A DNA stretch of 32,499 nt from Halomonas heilongjiangensis (GCF_002879645.1 NZ_PNRE01000091.1:1-32499), one strand, 5' to 3'. Counted from the first letter of the stretch, positions 17,134-26,161 are shown. A program made the numbers and translations. The notes: generated by a model from the letters alone, not told the origin.

Positions 17134-17421
17134 ATGAACAAGCGCGACGACTTCATCGAGAGAATGAAGGCCAACCTCGAGGCCTGGAATGCCGAGATCG
17201 ACATCCTGGCGGCCAAGGCCCGAGAAGCCGGTGACGAGGCCCGGGTCAAGTACCATGACGATATCGAGCGATTGAAGCAGCGCCGTGACGAGACCCGCGA
17301 GCTGCTCGAGGAACTCCAGCAGACCAGCGAGGCGGCCTGGGGCACCCTGCGCCAGGGGCTGGAGGAGTCGTGGGAGCGCCTGCGCAAGGCCTTCGCCGAC
17401 GCCTCGTCCCACTTCAAGTAG
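17134..17421 (+). CDS. small coiled-coil protein (sll1863-like stress family)
   Basis: A 95-residue, highly charged, almost wholly helical protein without signal peptide, membrane segment or cysteine. Heptad-like spacing of Leu, Ile and Ala runs from residue 5 to about 85 (for example DDIERLKQRRDETRELLEEL). The pattern resembles the short coiled-coil proteins annotated as sll1863-family stress response proteins. GCGGGG about 8 nt before the ATG can serve as ribosome site. It converges with the TelA-family gene, 6 bp between stops. The function is unknown. Confidence 0.7.
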   Translation: MNKRDDFIERMKANLEAWNAEIDILAAKAREAGDEARVKYHDDIERLKQRRDETRELLEELQQTSEAAWGTLRQGLEESWERLRKAFADASSHFK

Positions 17422-17427
17422 GCCGCA

Positions 17428-18636
17428 TCAGCCCTCGGGGCGCCCCTCTGCCTTCGCCCCGGCATCATCCCCGCGGCCGCGGCGAAGCTGCTCGATCGCC
17501 GCACTCCCCTCGTCGGCGAGCACCGCCAGCCGGTCGATCTGGTCATCCAGCCGCGGCAGGGCCTCCTGCCGGTAGCGGGCCAGGTCGTCGAGCGCGGCCA
17601 TGACATCGCCGAAGGCCTGCTCGAGGGCCTGCATGTCGAGCTGCGCCGACGCCGCGCGGGTCTGGATCTCGACGCCCTGCTGGCGCAGCGCCCTGGCGGT
17701 ACCGGCGATCATCTCGGAGGTGGCGGCATTGAGGGACTCGACACGCTCGAGCACCAGACGCTGGTTGGCCAGGGCCAGGGCGACGGACACCGCCACGGTG
17801 AGCGCCGAGACGGTGACATGGATGGCCCTGTCCACGCCGCGGACCAGTTCGCGATTGTTGCGGATGATCACCTCGAGGGCCAGTACGCCCTGCTGGCACA
17901 CCGCCACTTGCTGCTGCAGGTCGACGGTGCGCTGGCGCAAGGGAAAGAGCAGCTCCTGTTCGATGAAGGTGCGCTGCGTGCTCGTCTCGTCGAGCCCGGC
18001 GATGGCGTCCTGCAGGCGCCGGTCGATCAGACGCCCGAGGGTGATCTGGCGCTGCAGGCGCCCCAGGATCTCGTGCAGGGCCTCCTGATCGTCGCCGAGG
18101 GTCAGGTTGTCGCGATGCAGCATGTCGCGCCCCGTCTCCAGGTCGGCGATGATCGCATCGAGCGCCTGCTGGGCGTTCTCGAACTTGCGGAAGTAGCGCT
18201 GCAGACGGCTGCCGGCGCCCGGTATCACGGCCAGCACCCGGTCGAACCGCCCCGCCGACAGGCGCTGCCCGCGCGGGTCCAGCGCCTGCATCCTGCCACG
18301 CAGGTCGACCAGCGCCCGGGCCACCGGCCCGCCATCGTCGCCCTGGTGCGCCAGCTTGCGCAGCGGCGTCTTCAGCATGGCGCTGCGGTGAGCGGCCTGC
18401 TGCTGCAGCTCCAGCCCCAGCTCGTCCACCGCCCGCCGCTGCCGGGCCAGGCTGGAGGCGTCGTCGCCGCTCTCGAGCACCTCTTCCACGAAGGCATCGG
18501 CCCTGGCGGTGAGCTCGGGGTCTTCGCCGACCTCCTCCTCGCCGGCCGGCCGGGGAGACGCCTTCGCCAGCTCACTGGCGACCTCCTCCACCGGTGGCAG
18601 GGAGAGGCGCGGATCACGTTCGGTTGGCTGGTTCAT
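17428..18636 (-). CDS. toxic anion resistance protein, TelA/KlaA family
   Basis: A 402-residue cytoplasmic helical protein of the TelA family, named for plasmid tellurite resistance but widespread on chromosomes and often linked to envelope stress. Seen segments are RFDRVLAVIPGAGSRLQRYFRKFENAQ in the centre, IIADLETGRDMLHRDNLTLGDD, and the conserved core VCQQGVLALEVIIRNNRELVRGVDRA followed by TVSALTVAVSVALALANQ. This last run of alanine and valine is characteristic of the family. I prefer ATG 18636 to the GTG at 18642 because AGG sits 6 nt ahead of it. It lies 61 bp after a membrane-anchored coiled-coil gene on the same strand, an arrangement like xpaC-telA. Confidence 0.85.
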   Translation of the reverse strand: MNQPTERDPRLSLPPVEEVASELAKASPRPAGEEEVGEDPELTARADAFVEEVLESGDDASSLARQRRAVDELGLELQQQAAHRSAMLKTPLRKLAHQGDDGGPVARALVDLRGRMQALDPRGQRLSAGRFDRVLAVIPGAGSRLQRYFRKFENAQQALDAIIADLETGRDMLHRDNLTLGDDQEALHEILGRLQRQITLGRLIDRRLQDAIAGLDETSTQRTFIEQELLFPLRQRTVDLQQQVAVCQQGVLALEVIIRNNRELVRGVDRAIHVTVSALTVAVSVALALANQRLVLERVESLNAATSEMIAGTARALRQQGVEIQTRAASAQLDMQALEQAFGDVMAALDDLARYRQEALPRLDDQIDRLAVLADEGSAAIEQLRRGRGDDAGAKAEGRPEG

Positions 18637-18697
18637 AAGCACCTGCGTAGTGGAGCCCCATTCCCTACAAGCTAGCAGAGCCCGCCGGCCTTTCCGA

Positions 18698-19645
18698 CTA
18701 GCGAGGATCGCCGCGCCCGTAGCGCTCGGCCCGGCCGATGAAGCGCCGCAACTCCTCCAGCGCCCGGTCGGCGGCGACCGAGGCCTGGGGCCGCCCGGTC
18801 TCGATGCGCGCCAGGGCCACCGCGGTGTCGTCGAGCAGGGTCAGCGCGGATTCGTTGCGTGCCGTGAGCCGGGCCAGGCGGCGCTCGGTGCCCTCGAGCA
18901 ACTCCAGGCGGCGCTCGAGGGCGGTGCGCTCCTCGGTGGACAGCCGCTGCCCCTCCCGCTCCAGGCGACGACGCACGAAATCACCGTCCACGCCCATCAC
19001 ACCGCTGGCCTGGGAGGCCATCGAGGTCAGGTTGTCCACCGCGCCCAGGCACACCTCGGTGACCAGGGTCCGGGCACGCTCGAAGGCCAGTTCGCCGCGC
19101 TCGAACCGGGCCGCCAGGACGTCCAGCACATGACGGTAGCGGCTGTAGAGGCGGTCGGCCTGAATGGCCAGGTCGGGGCGCCTGACATCGAGCAACCCTT
19201 GCTTGGCACGGCACAGGGCCAGCACCATCTCGTCGGCATCGACGGGCGGCCGGGCCGGATCGAGCACGGCCACCCCGGCCTCGCGAGCCTCGCGCTCCTG
19301 TTCGGCCCGCCGCCGTGACGCCTCGGCCTCGAGCCGCGCCTCGAGGCGCTGTCGATGTCGATGGGCACGCCAGCGGCGCCAGCGGCGCTCGAGGGGGACC
19401 TCCACGGCGATCGCCACCAGCCCCGCCAGCCAGCCCTCCAGGCTCGGCCCGAAGCCTCCCCACAGCGAGGTCAGCCACAGCAGGATGCTGAGGAAGGGGA
19501 CCAGCAGGCCATAGCGGAACAAGACCTGCCAGCGGCCGGAACCCTCGGTGGGTACCGCCAGCCGCGGGTTCGCCAACCCCACCAGGCACCATGGCAGGCA
19601 GGTGACGAAGAGCCCATAGGCGAACCCCTGTAGAAACCCCAGCAT
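18698..19645 (-). CDS. membrane-anchored coiled-coil protein, XpaC-like position next to telA
   Basis: A 315-residue protein from the ATG at 19645; a longer frame reaches 19705. Two hydrophobic segments near the N-terminus (about 1-25 and 43-63) are joined by a short loop, with a third weaker one near 70-80. A long basic-acidic helical region follows, rich in Arg, Glu, Ala and Leu (about 85-315). The layout, two membrane helices then a cytoplasmic helical domain beside a TelA protein, resembles XpaC (5-bromo-4-chloroindolyl phosphate hydrolysis family) partners of TelA in Bacillus. I cannot confirm sequence homology by eye, so I give no gene name. Confidence 0.68.
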   Translation of the reverse strand: MLGFLQGFAYGLFVTCLPWCLVGLANPRLAVPTEGSGRWQVLFRYGLLVPFLSILLWLTSLWGGFGPSLEGWLAGLVAIAVEVPLERRWRRWRAHRHRQRLEARLEAEASRRRAEQEREAREAGVAVLDPARPPVDADEMVLALCRAKQGLLDVRRPDLAIQADRLYSRYRHVLDVLAARFERGELAFERARTLVTEVCLGAVDNLTSMASQASGVMGVDGDFVRRRLEREGQRLSTEERTALERRLELLEGTERRLARLTARNESALTLLDDTAVALARIETGRPQASVAADRALEELRRFIGRAERYGRGDPR

Positions 19646-19856
19646 AGGCCTGGCTACCCGGCGACCAATATCAGAATATCCAGAGTGTAAGGGGGCTTGC
19701 GGCAACGCGCGACCCCCACTGGATCGGGATCGTGATGCCCGGTGACGGGCCGGAAATCACCGGGTTTTCTCTCCTCGCCCAAAATTGCATTGGCACGCGG
19801 CCGCCCCATGACGCCAGAATAGCAAGCAAGCTAACCAACCTTTCGAGTGCCGCGAC

Positions 19857-20852
19857 ATGCCACGACTCGCCAAGACACCCCTCTCCGTGCTCGACCTGGC
19901 CCCGATTCGCCAGGGCGGCACCATCGCCGACAGCTTCCGCGAGAGCGTCGACCTGGCCCGCCTGACCGAACGGCTCGGCTTCACTCGCTACTGGCTGGCC
20001 GAGCATCACAGCCTCGACGGCATCGCCAGCGCCGCCACCGCGGTGCTGATCGGCCACCTGGCCGGCGCCACCTCGCGCATCCGCGTCGGCAGCGGTGGCA
20101 TCATGCTGCCCAACCACCCGCCACTGGTGGTGGCCGAGCAGTTCGGCACCCTGGAGACCCTCTACCCCGGTCGCATCGACCTGGGCCTGGGCCGTGCCCC
20201 GGGCTCCGACGCCGCCACCATGGCGGCCATGCGCCGCGACCCCCACGCCGGTGTCGACGACTTCCCCGAGCGACTGGCCGAGCTGCAGGGTTTCCTCGGC
20301 GAAGCGCAACCCGGGCAGCGTGTCCGCGCGGTACCCGGCCAGGGCACCGAGGTACCGATCTGGCTGCTCGGTTCCAGCGGCTACAGCGCCCAGTTGGCGG
20401 CCCGGGAAGGGCTGCCGTTCGCCTTCGCCGCCCAGTTTGCCCCGGGCTACCTGCATGAGGCCCTACGGCTCTATCGCGACAACTTCCGGCCCTCCGCGGT
20501 GCTCGACAGGCCCCACGCCATGGTCGGCCTGCCGGTGATCGCCGCCGAAAGCGACGCACGGGCCGAGTGGCTCGCCTCGACGACCCGACAGAAGTTTCTC
20601 GGCATGGTGCGCGGCAAGCGGACACGCTCGCTGCCGCCGGTCGAGCGGCTGGACTGGACGCCCATGGAGCGGGTCCAGGTGGAGCAGTTCCTGGGCGCGG
20701 CGATCATCGGCGGCCCCGAGACCGTACGTGCGGGACTGGAGCAGTTCCTCGAACGCACCGGGGCCGACGAGCTGATGCTCAACACCGATGTCTATGCCGC
20801 CGGGGACCGCCTGAGAAGCTACGAGATCGTCGCCGAGGCATGGCACTCGTGA
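19857..20852 (+). CDS. LLM class flavin-dependent oxidoreductase, MsnO8 type
   Basis: A 331-residue luciferase-like monooxygenase. It starts with the usual [15 protein letters not shown] (6-20). The [11 protein letters not shown] segment (44-53) contains the conserved active-site histidines of the bacterial luciferase fold, and [15 protein letters not shown] (79-93) contacts flavin. [17 protein letters not shown] (108-124) and [15 protein letters not shown] (about 168-182) are standard family segments. It uses FMNH2 or F420-type reduced flavin; in Gammaproteobacteria FMN is expected. The start ATG is at 19857, after a 211-bp divergent spacer (19646-19856). The substrate is unknown. Confidence 0.88.
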   Translation: MPRLAKTPLSVLDLAPIRQGGTIADSFRESVDLARLTERLGFTRYWLAEHHSLDGIASAATAVLIGHLAGATSRIRVGSGGIMLPNHPPLVVAEQFGTLETLYPGRIDLGLGRAPGSDAATMAAMRRDPHAGVDDFPERLAELQGFLGEAQPGQRVRAVPGQGTEVPIWLLGSSGYSAQLAAREGLPFAFAAQFAPGYLHEALRLYRDNFRPSAVLDRPHAMVGLPVIAAESDARAEWLASTTRQKFLGMVRGKRTRSLPPVERLDWTPMERVQVEQFLGAAIIGGPETVRAGLEQFLERTGADELMLNTDVYAAGDRLRSYEIVAEAWHS

Positions 20853-20955
20853 CCCCTCCGCCTCCCGGTACCCGACCGGCCAGGAACGATTACCCCCGGG
20901 CGGCCTCCAAGGGGCAGCCATTCACGGAGCCCGGCTCCACCCCAGGGAGATCCCG

Positions 20956-21360
20956 ATGCCCGATCCACACGACCCCCGCCACAACGCCGCCTGGCAGGCC
21001 GCCCGGCAGTGGCGGGAACGCGCCCGCCAGACCCGCCCCGGTGGGCCCCTGGACGGCCTGAAGCTGCTGCTCACCTGGCTGCTGTTCGGCGCCATGATGA
21101 TCGTCGCCATGGTGCTGGGGCTGCTCTTCCTGCTGCTCGGCTGGGCAATGCTGCCGATCCTGCGCTACCGCATGAAGAAGCGCATGGAGCGCATGCGCGC
21201 CGAACAGGCCGAGGATATCGGCACCGGCTTCCACTACCGTGAGACCCGTTACCGGGAGAGTCACGGCGATGATGGCAACTACCGCGAGCAGCGGGTGCTG
21301 GAGGGCGACTACGAACTCAAGGACGAGGCAGCGCAAGACGACAAGACCAGGAAAGAGTGA
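20956..21360 (+). CDS. hypothetical membrane protein
   Basis: A 134-residue protein I do not recognise. A polar, Arg-rich N-terminus (1-34) precedes a 36-residue hydrophobic stretch (about 35-70; LKLLLTWLLFGAMMIVAMVL onward), long enough for one long helix or a tight hairpin. A basic patch RYRMKKRMERMR follows, then an acidic soluble tail with repeated RETRYRES-like and EGDYELKDE elements. AGGGAG lies 6 nt before the ATG. It precedes the four-cysteine secreted gene by 152 bp. Confidence 0.7.
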   Translation: MPDPHDPRHNAAWQAARQWRERARQTRPGGPLDGLKLLLTWLLFGAMMIVAMVLGLLFLLLGWAMLPILRYRMKKRMERMRAEQAEDIGTGFHYRETRYRESHGDDGNYREQRVLEGDYELKDEAAQDDKTRKE

Positions 21361-21512
21361 CCCGCCGGCGGGTCGCAAGGCGTGTTGTGCCGGGGGGCTT
21401 CATCAGGGTGATGGCACGGGGGGCGCCATGTCACGGCAAGACGGTGGCAAAACCCCGCGAAGTGCCATAACTTGAAGGCTGTCATTCCACTACGGCTCCG
21501 GAGACAACAACA

Positions 21513-21875
21513 ATGCCCAGACTTCGGACAGGGCCGGCCGGCATCCTGCGTCAGGCCGCCCTTTTCCTTCTGCTGACAGGGCTGGCAGTGCCGGTCATGG
21601 CCAACGATTACCCCACCGAGGCGCGCGTGGACTACGTGCTGGGTTGCATGGCATCCAATGGCAACAGCTACCTGACCATGCAGAAGTGCTCGTGCAGCAT
21701 CGACGTAATCGCCGAGCACCTCTCCTACGAGGAGTACGAGCAGGTCGAGACGGTGCTCGGCATGCAGGATCAGCGCGGCGAACTGGGCGTGCTGTTCCGC
21801 ACCGAACGCGGCATGCAGGATCAACTGCAGGCCCTGCGCCAGGCCCAGGCCGACGCCAACCTGCGCTGCTTCTGA
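21513..21875 (+). CDS. secreted four-cysteine protein of the PQQ alcohol oxidation island
   Basis: A 120-residue periplasmic protein with signal peptide 1-30 (LAVPVMA/NDYP). The mature 90 residues hold four cysteines: C45 in VLGCMASNG, C59 and C61 in QKCSCSID, and C119 next to the C-terminus. The helical middle is rich in Glu and Gln. The cysteines could form two disulfides or bind a metal or cofactor; nothing indicates haem, as no CxxCH is present. GGAG lies about 10 nt before the ATG. It is followed 8 bp later by a cytochrome c gene in the same direction. I do not know a function; its place beside a quinoprotein cluster suggests a periplasmic accessory. Confidence 0.75.
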   Translation: MPRLRTGPAGILRQAALFLLLTGLAVPVMANDYPTEARVDYVLGCMASNGNSYLTMQKCSCSIDVIAEHLSYEEYEQVETVLGMQDQRGELGVLFRTERGMQDQLQALRQAQADANLRCF

Positions 21876-21883
21876 CCTCGCCC

Positions 21884-22294
21884 GTGCCAAGTCGCCTCCT
21901 CGACACCGCCTGGTCCGTTGTGGCCTGGCTGCCGCTCGTCGCCACCCTGGCCGCTGCGCCGGCCCTGGCCGATGCCGAACGCGGCCAGGGCGAGCGCCTG
22001 TTCCGCGCCCAGTGCCTCGGCTGCCATAGCCTGGTGCCCGGCGAGCACCTGGCCGGCCCCAGCCTGCACGGCCTCATCGGGCGGCCGGCCGGTAGCGTCG
22101 AGGACTTCGACTACTCCCCGGCGCTGCGCGAGGCCGAGCTGACCTGGAACGCCGAGACCCTCGACGCCTTCCTGGCCGGCCCGGACGCCTTCCTGCCCGG
22201 CACCCACATGGTATTCTGGGGGCTCGACGAACGCCCGCGCCGGCGCATCATCCACTTCCTCGAGTCCCGCGCTTCCGAGGCGACCGACCACTGA
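21884..22294 (+). CDS. class I c-type cytochrome
   Basis: A 136-residue secreted cytochrome. The signal peptide is about 1-29 (APALA/DAERG). The haem is bound at CLGCH (44-48); GPSLHGLIGRPAG (58-70) is the usual loop of cytochrome c2/c552-like proteins; and LPGTHM (104-109) supplies axial Met109. I chose the GTG at 21884 because it gives an intact signal peptide 8 bp after the upstream stop. There is no good ribosome site, so translation probably depends on the gene before it. The gene ends 4 bp from the convergent ABC permease. It may accept electrons from the quinoprotein dehydrogenase or from PedF-type cytochrome; that is inference. Confidence 0.82.
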   Translation: MPSRLLDTAWSVVAWLPLVATLAAAPALADAERGQGERLFRAQCLGCHSLVPGEHLAGPSLHGLIGRPAGSVEDFDYSPALREAELTWNAETLDAFLAGPDAFLPGTHMVFWGLDERPRRRIIHFLESRASEATDH

Positions 22295-22298
22295 GCCG

Positions 22299-23108
22299 TC
22301 AGTCGCCGCCGCCGCCCTTGCGCGCCATCATGCCCCGTGAGGGGTTGTAGCCGAGGATCGCCAGCCCCAGCAGCACCAGGGTCACCACCACGCTGATCAG
22401 GATCGCCTCCAGGTTGACGCGTTCGTAGAGCGCGAAGCGGATCATCTCCACCGCCTGGGTGAAGGGGTTGAGGGCGGCGATCTGGTAGACCAGGTAGCTG
22501 CCCTCGCGGATGCGCCACAGCGGATAGAGCGCCGAGGAGAGAAAGAACATCGGGAAGATCACGAAGTTCATGATCCCGGCGAAGTTTTCCAGCTGGCGCA
22601 CGAAGGTCGACAGCAGCAGCCCCAGGGAGCCGACCATGAAGCCGGTGACCAGCAGCGCCGGCAGGATCCACAGGTAGCCGAGCGGCGGCGCCTGGATACC
22701 GTACCACCAGGCGATGGCCAGGAAGACATAGACCTGCACCACCGACACCAGGGTACTGGCCAGCAGCTTGCAGAGCAGCAGGTACCAGCGCGGAAAGGGG
22801 CTGACCAGCAGCACCCGCATGCTGCCCATCTCCCGGTCGTAGACCATGGAGAGTGAGCTCTGCATGCCGTTGAACAGCTGGATCATGCCGACCAGCCCCG
22901 GGACGATGTAGACCTCGTAGAGGATGTAGGTCTGGTAGGGCTCGGTCATCGCCACCCCCAGCGCCATGCGAAAGCCCGCGGCGAACACGAACAACCACAC
23001 CAGGGGCCGCACCAGGGCGGCCAGGAAGCGGCTGCGCTGATGCAGGAAGCGCAGCAGCTCGCGACCGACCACGCCGCGCAGGCAGTGCAGCCAGGGCATC
23101 AGGCGCAT
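22299..23108 (-). CDS. ABC-2 type permease of the PQQ-alcohol dehydrogenase system (PedC-like)
   Basis: A 269-residue inner-membrane protein with six hydrophobic segments (about 26-50, 63-83, 105-130, 140-165, 172-192 and 235-260). It has the ABC-2 exporter pattern: N-terminal amphipathic RGVVGRELLRFLHQRSR, then LVRPLVWLFVFAAGF, and a cytoplasmic QLFNGMQSSLSMVYDREMGS. This matches the permease family tied to PQQ-dependent alcohol catabolism (PedC of Pseudomonas putida). The start overlaps the ATPase gene by 10 bp, so both are made together. It is last in the operon that begins at the alcohol dehydrogenase. The transported species is not known from sequence. Confidence 0.86.
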   Translation of the reverse strand: MRLMPWLHCLRGVVGRELLRFLHQRSRFLAALVRPLVWLFVFAAGFRMALGVAMTEPYQTYILYEVYIVPGLVGMIQLFNGMQSSLSMVYDREMGSMRVLLVSPFPRWYLLLCKLLASTLVSVVQVYVFLAIAWWYGIQAPPLGYLWILPALLVTGFMVGSLGLLLSTFVRQLENFAGIMNFVIFPMFFLSSALYPLWRIREGSYLVYQIAALNPFTQAVEMIRFALYERVNLEAILISVVVTLVLLGLAILGYNPSRGMMARKGGGGD

Positions 23109-23893
23109 GGCGCCTCCCCTTCCGCTACCAGGCGGTCGAAGGCCTCGCCCAGGGTGTCGACGCCGAGCCGGGCGATCAACTCCTCGGCCCGGTCGTCGGC
23201 CAGCAGTCGCCCACGGTGCAGTACCAGCACGCGATCCCCCGGGCGGACCTCGTCGATCAGGTGCGTGGCCCAGAGTACCGCTACCCCCTCCTCGCGGCAG
23301 AGTCGGTGAGCGTGCTCGACCAGGTCGCGACGAGAGGCGATATCGAGCCCCACGGTGGGTTCGTCGAGCAGCAGCAGGCGCGGCGCATGGAGCAGCCCCC
23401 GGGCGATCTCCACCCGCCGTCGCTGGCCACCGGAGAGCTGGCGCACCCGTGTCCGGCGCTGCTCGGCGAGCCCCACCCGCGCCAGCTGGGCCTCGGCCCG
23501 CGCCCGCGCCTGCCGAGGCGCCATGCCGTGCAGGGCGCCGTGATAGGCCAGGTTCTGGGCCACGCTGAGGTCCAGGTCCAGGGTCGGCTGCTGGAACACC
23601 ACCCCGATACGCGCGTGGGCCTGTACCGCCTGACGGCGCACGTCGAAGCCACCGATGCGGATCTCCCCTCGGCGGCGGTCGTGGAGACGGGTGATCAGCG
23701 AGAACAGCGTGGTCTTGCCGGCACCGTTGGGCCCCAGCAGCACCGCGAACTCTCCGGCCGGAATGGCCAACGAGACCGCCTCCAGCACCGGCGTGTCGCC
23801 ATAGGCGAAGCTCAGGTCGCTTACCTGCAGGGCGAGATCGCCCTCCCCGCGCCGGGGGAGGGCGCCGCTTTCGGAGGCTAGGGGTCCACTCAC
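23099..23893 (-). CDS. ABC transporter ATPase of the PQQ-alcohol dehydrogenase system (PedB-like)
   Basis: A 264-residue cytoplasmic ATPase with all motifs: Walker A GPNGAGKTT (54-62), a Q-loop at Q101-Q102, signature LSGGQ (153-157), Walker B LLLLDEP (173-179), and the switch-region WATH shortly before the C-terminal part. The sequence type, with GEFAVLLGPNGAGKT and DVRRQAVQAHARIGVVFQQ, is that of ABC-2/DrrA-like exporters and fits the PQQ-linked subfamily. It starts at GTG 23893, overlapping the beta-propeller stop (GTGA), and overlaps the permease by 10 bp. Together with that permease it forms the motor and channel of the module. Confidence 0.9.
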   Translation of the reverse strand: MSGPLASESGALPRRGEGDLALQVSDLSFAYGDTPVLEAVSLAIPAGEFAVLLGPNGAGKTTLFSLITRLHDRRRGEIRIGGFDVRRQAVQAHARIGVVFQQPTLDLDLSVAQNLAYHGALHGMAPRQARARAEAQLARVGLAEQRRTRVRQLSGGQRRRVEIARGLLHAPRLLLLDEPTVGLDIASRRDLVEHAHRLCREEGVAVLWATHLIDEVRPGDRVLVLHRGRLLADDRAEELIARLGVDTLGEAFDRLVAEGEAPCA

Positions 23894-24894
23894 GGCTCGA
23901 CGATCACCCCCCAGGGGAAGCGCCCCACCGGGATCGACTTGACCGCCCGCAGGCCGTCGACCTCGATCACGGTGACGTCACCGCTGACCCCGTTGGTGGT
24001 GTAGAGCCGGCTCTCGTCGCCGTTGAGCGCCAGGTGCCAGACCCGCTGGCCGACCAGGATGTAGTCGAGCACCTCGTAGGTCTGCTGGTCGATCACCGCC
24101 ACCCGGTTGGAGGGCCCCAGGGCCACGAAGGCGTAGCGCCCGTCGGAGGTCAGCACCACGCCCACCGCCTGGACGGTCTCCCGTGGCACACCCGGCACGT
24201 CGAAGCGGATAGTGTGCTTGACGTCGAAGGTCTCCTCCATGTCGAGGATCGACACCATGCCGGCGATCTCCGACGAGACCCAGGCTTCACGGCCGTCATG
24301 GGTGAACTCGGCGTGCCGCGGCCGTGCCCCCACCAGGCGGTGGTGGACCGCCTCCATGGCCTCGGCATCGATGATGTGCGCCATGTTGGAGGTCTCGGTG
24401 GTCGCGATCAGCCAGCGGCCGTCGGGGCTGATCCCCAGCCCCTCGGGCTCGACCCCGACCGGGATCTCGGTGACCAGGGTGCGGGCCTCGTAGTCGAGCA
24501 CCGAGACGATGTTGTCGTCCTCGTTGGAGACGTAGAGGTAGGGACGGTTGGGATCGACGCGGATCACTTCCGGGTCGTCGCCGGAGGACTGGCTGCGCAC
24601 CACCTGCAGGGTCTCCAGGTCGATCATGTCGATGGCCTCGTCGTCGCCCACCGCCACGAACAGTTCGCTGCCGTCGCTGCTGAAGGCCATGGCACGGGGG
24701 CGGCGCCCGACGCTGATGGTCTCCACCACCTCCAGGGTCTCGCCGTCGATCACCGAGACGGTGTTGTCCTTCTCGTTGGAGACGAAGATGCGCTCGGCCT
24801 GGGCGACCAGCGGCCATATCAGCAGGATGCCCAGCGTCAGTCCCAGGGTGGCATGCCTGCCGGCGGGAGTCGTGAGTTGGCTCAGAAGCGGCAT
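23890..24894 (-). CDS. PQQ-dependent catabolism-associated beta-propeller protein (PedA2-like)
   Basis: A 334-residue secreted protein. The signal segment is about 15-33 (ending AQA/ERIF). The mature protein is a YVTN-type seven-bladed propeller: repeats of the form FVSNEKDNTVSVIDGETLEV (36-55), then FVAVGDDEAIDMIDLETL, YVSNEDDNIVSVLDYEA and so on, about every 42 residues. There is no haem or transmembrane helix after the signal. Proteins of this type accompany the ABC genes of quinoprotein alcohol dehydrogenase clusters; in P. putida the equivalent is PedA2. It probably binds a ligand or protein partner in the periplasm. It overlaps the upstream binding-protein gene by 13 bp and the ATPase gene by 4 bp. 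Confidence 0.88.
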   Translation of the reverse strand: MPLLSQLTTPAGRHATLGLTLGILLIWPLVAQAERIFVSNEKDNTVSVIDGETLEVVETISVGRRPRAMAFSSDGSELFVAVGDDEAIDMIDLETLQVVRSQSSGDDPEVIRVDPNRPYLYVSNEDDNIVSVLDYEARTLVTEIPVGVEPEGLGISPDGRWLIATTETSNMAHIIDAEAMEAVHHRLVGARPRHAEFTHDGREAWVSSEIAGMVSILDMEETFDVKHTIRFDVPGVPRETVQAVGVVLTSDGRYAFVALGPSNRVAVIDQQTYEVLDYILVGQRVWHLALNGDESRLYTTNGVSGDVTVIEVDGLRAVKSIPVGRFPWGVIVEP

Positions 24895-26093
24895 GGCGAT
24901 TCCCCCTCGTCGGCGCCGAGCGAGTCGAGCGGCGTGCGCGGATGCAGGTAGCCCTCCTGGGGCGAGACCGACGCCACCATGCGTGGGCCGGTGACCAGGA
25001 TCGGCTGGCGAAGCTGGTGGTTCCAGGTGCGGTAGCTGACCGGAAGCCCCAGGTAGCCGGCGAGTTCGAACTCCTCGCCGAGCATATAGTCGATGACCGT
25101 CTCCCGGTCGACCGAACCGGTACGCGCCGCGGCTTCGCCCAGGGAGCGTACCGCCAGCCAGGCAGCGAAGTCGCGGGGCGTCATCCAGCGGTCGGCGAGC
25201 TTCTCGAAGCGCCGCTGCAGCTGTACCGCCCCCCAGGACTCGTGGGCCCGGTGCCAGGCGGTGGCGACCAGCCCCTGGGTGCCCACCACCGGACGCGGTG
25301 CCCAGGTCTGGAAGGGGAAATATTCGCCGAAGTAGTCGGTCTCGTCGGCGATCACCAGCACGTCATGCTCGGGCAGGTCCTGCACGAACACCGGGATCTC
25401 GCGCTGGATGGCATGGAAACCGCCCTCGGCGCGTCGCGCCATGGGGTCGTGGGGCCACATCTTGTCACCCACGATGCGGTGGCCGTAGCGCTCCGCCGCG
25501 GCCTTCAGGGTCTCGGCCAGGATCCGGTCCTCGTCGGTGTTGCCGTAGACCAGCGCCCAGCGCTCCCACTGCTTGTAGCCGAGGAACTGGGCCAGGGCAT
25601 CGGCCAGCATCCGCCGGCTCGGCGTGGTGTGATAGAGGTTGGGGTGGCAGGACTCGCCGCGCAGGGCGTCGTCCGGTGTCCCGGCATTGAACACCACCCG
25701 GTCACCCAGCGCCGGGTGGGCCATCACCTCGAGCAGCGCCTCGGCGGGCAGGCCGCTGACGATCCAGTCGGCGCCCTGGTCGATCAGGCCCTGCAGCGCC
25801 TCGCCGACGTCGTCGCCCTGGGCGACTTCCGCCTCATGGAGCACGAACTCCTGATCGAGAAACTGGGCCGTGGCGTTATTGTCGTTGATCCCCAGCCGAG
25901 CGCCCTGGAGTCCCTCGTCGTCGAGCACCGGGGCGAGCACCGAGAGCGGCTCCCGGTCGTCGGGTCGCTCCATGCCGAGATAGCCCAGGGTGATGGGCGC
26001 CGGCGTGTCGGCCGGCAGGGTCGACGACCAGCCCAGGCCGGCGGCGAAACTGCCCGCCACCAGCCAGCGCAGGGTAGGTGACTTGATCCGCAT
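24882..26093 (-). CDS. type I periplasmic binding protein of the PQQ-alcohol dehydrogenase system
   Basis: A 403-residue secreted protein with signal peptide about 1-29 (LPADTPA). The mature part is a branched-chain-amino-acid type (type I) periplasmic binding fold: ITLGYLGMERPDDREPLSV at the start, LGINDNNATAQFLDQEFVL, and a second domain with WERWALVYGNTDEDRILAETLKAA, the usual hinge-following Rossmann start. It belongs to the family linked to PQQ alcohol dehydrogenases and ABC-2 exporters. The C-terminus (about 355-403) is extended and overlaps the next gene by 13 bp. The ligand is unknown; alcohol-derived compounds or metal complexes are possible given the context. Confidence 0.85.
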   Translation of the reverse strand: MRIKSPTLRWLVAGSFAAGLGWSSTLPADTPAPITLGYLGMERPDDREPLSVLAPVLDDEGLQGARLGINDNNATAQFLDQEFVLHEAEVAQGDDVGEALQGLIDQGADWIVSGLPAEALLEVMAHPALGDRVVFNAGTPDDALRGESCHPNLYHTTPSRRMLADALAQFLGYKQWERWALVYGNTDEDRILAETLKAAAERYGHRIVGDKMWPHDPMARRAEGGFHAIQREIPVFVQDLPEHDVLVIADETDYFGEYFPFQTWAPRPVVGTQGLVATAWHRAHESWGAVQLQRRFEKLADRWMTPRDFAAWLAVRSLGEAAARTGSVDRETVIDYMLGEEFELAGYLGLPVSYRTWNHQLRQPILVTGPRMVASVSPQEGYLHPRTPLDSLGADEGESPCRF

Positions 26094-26161
26094 GCGTGCT
26101 CCTCAGGCAGCCGCCGCCGCCGCTGTCGTTGTCTTTCACCTGCTGCCCTTCGCGGTGGTGG

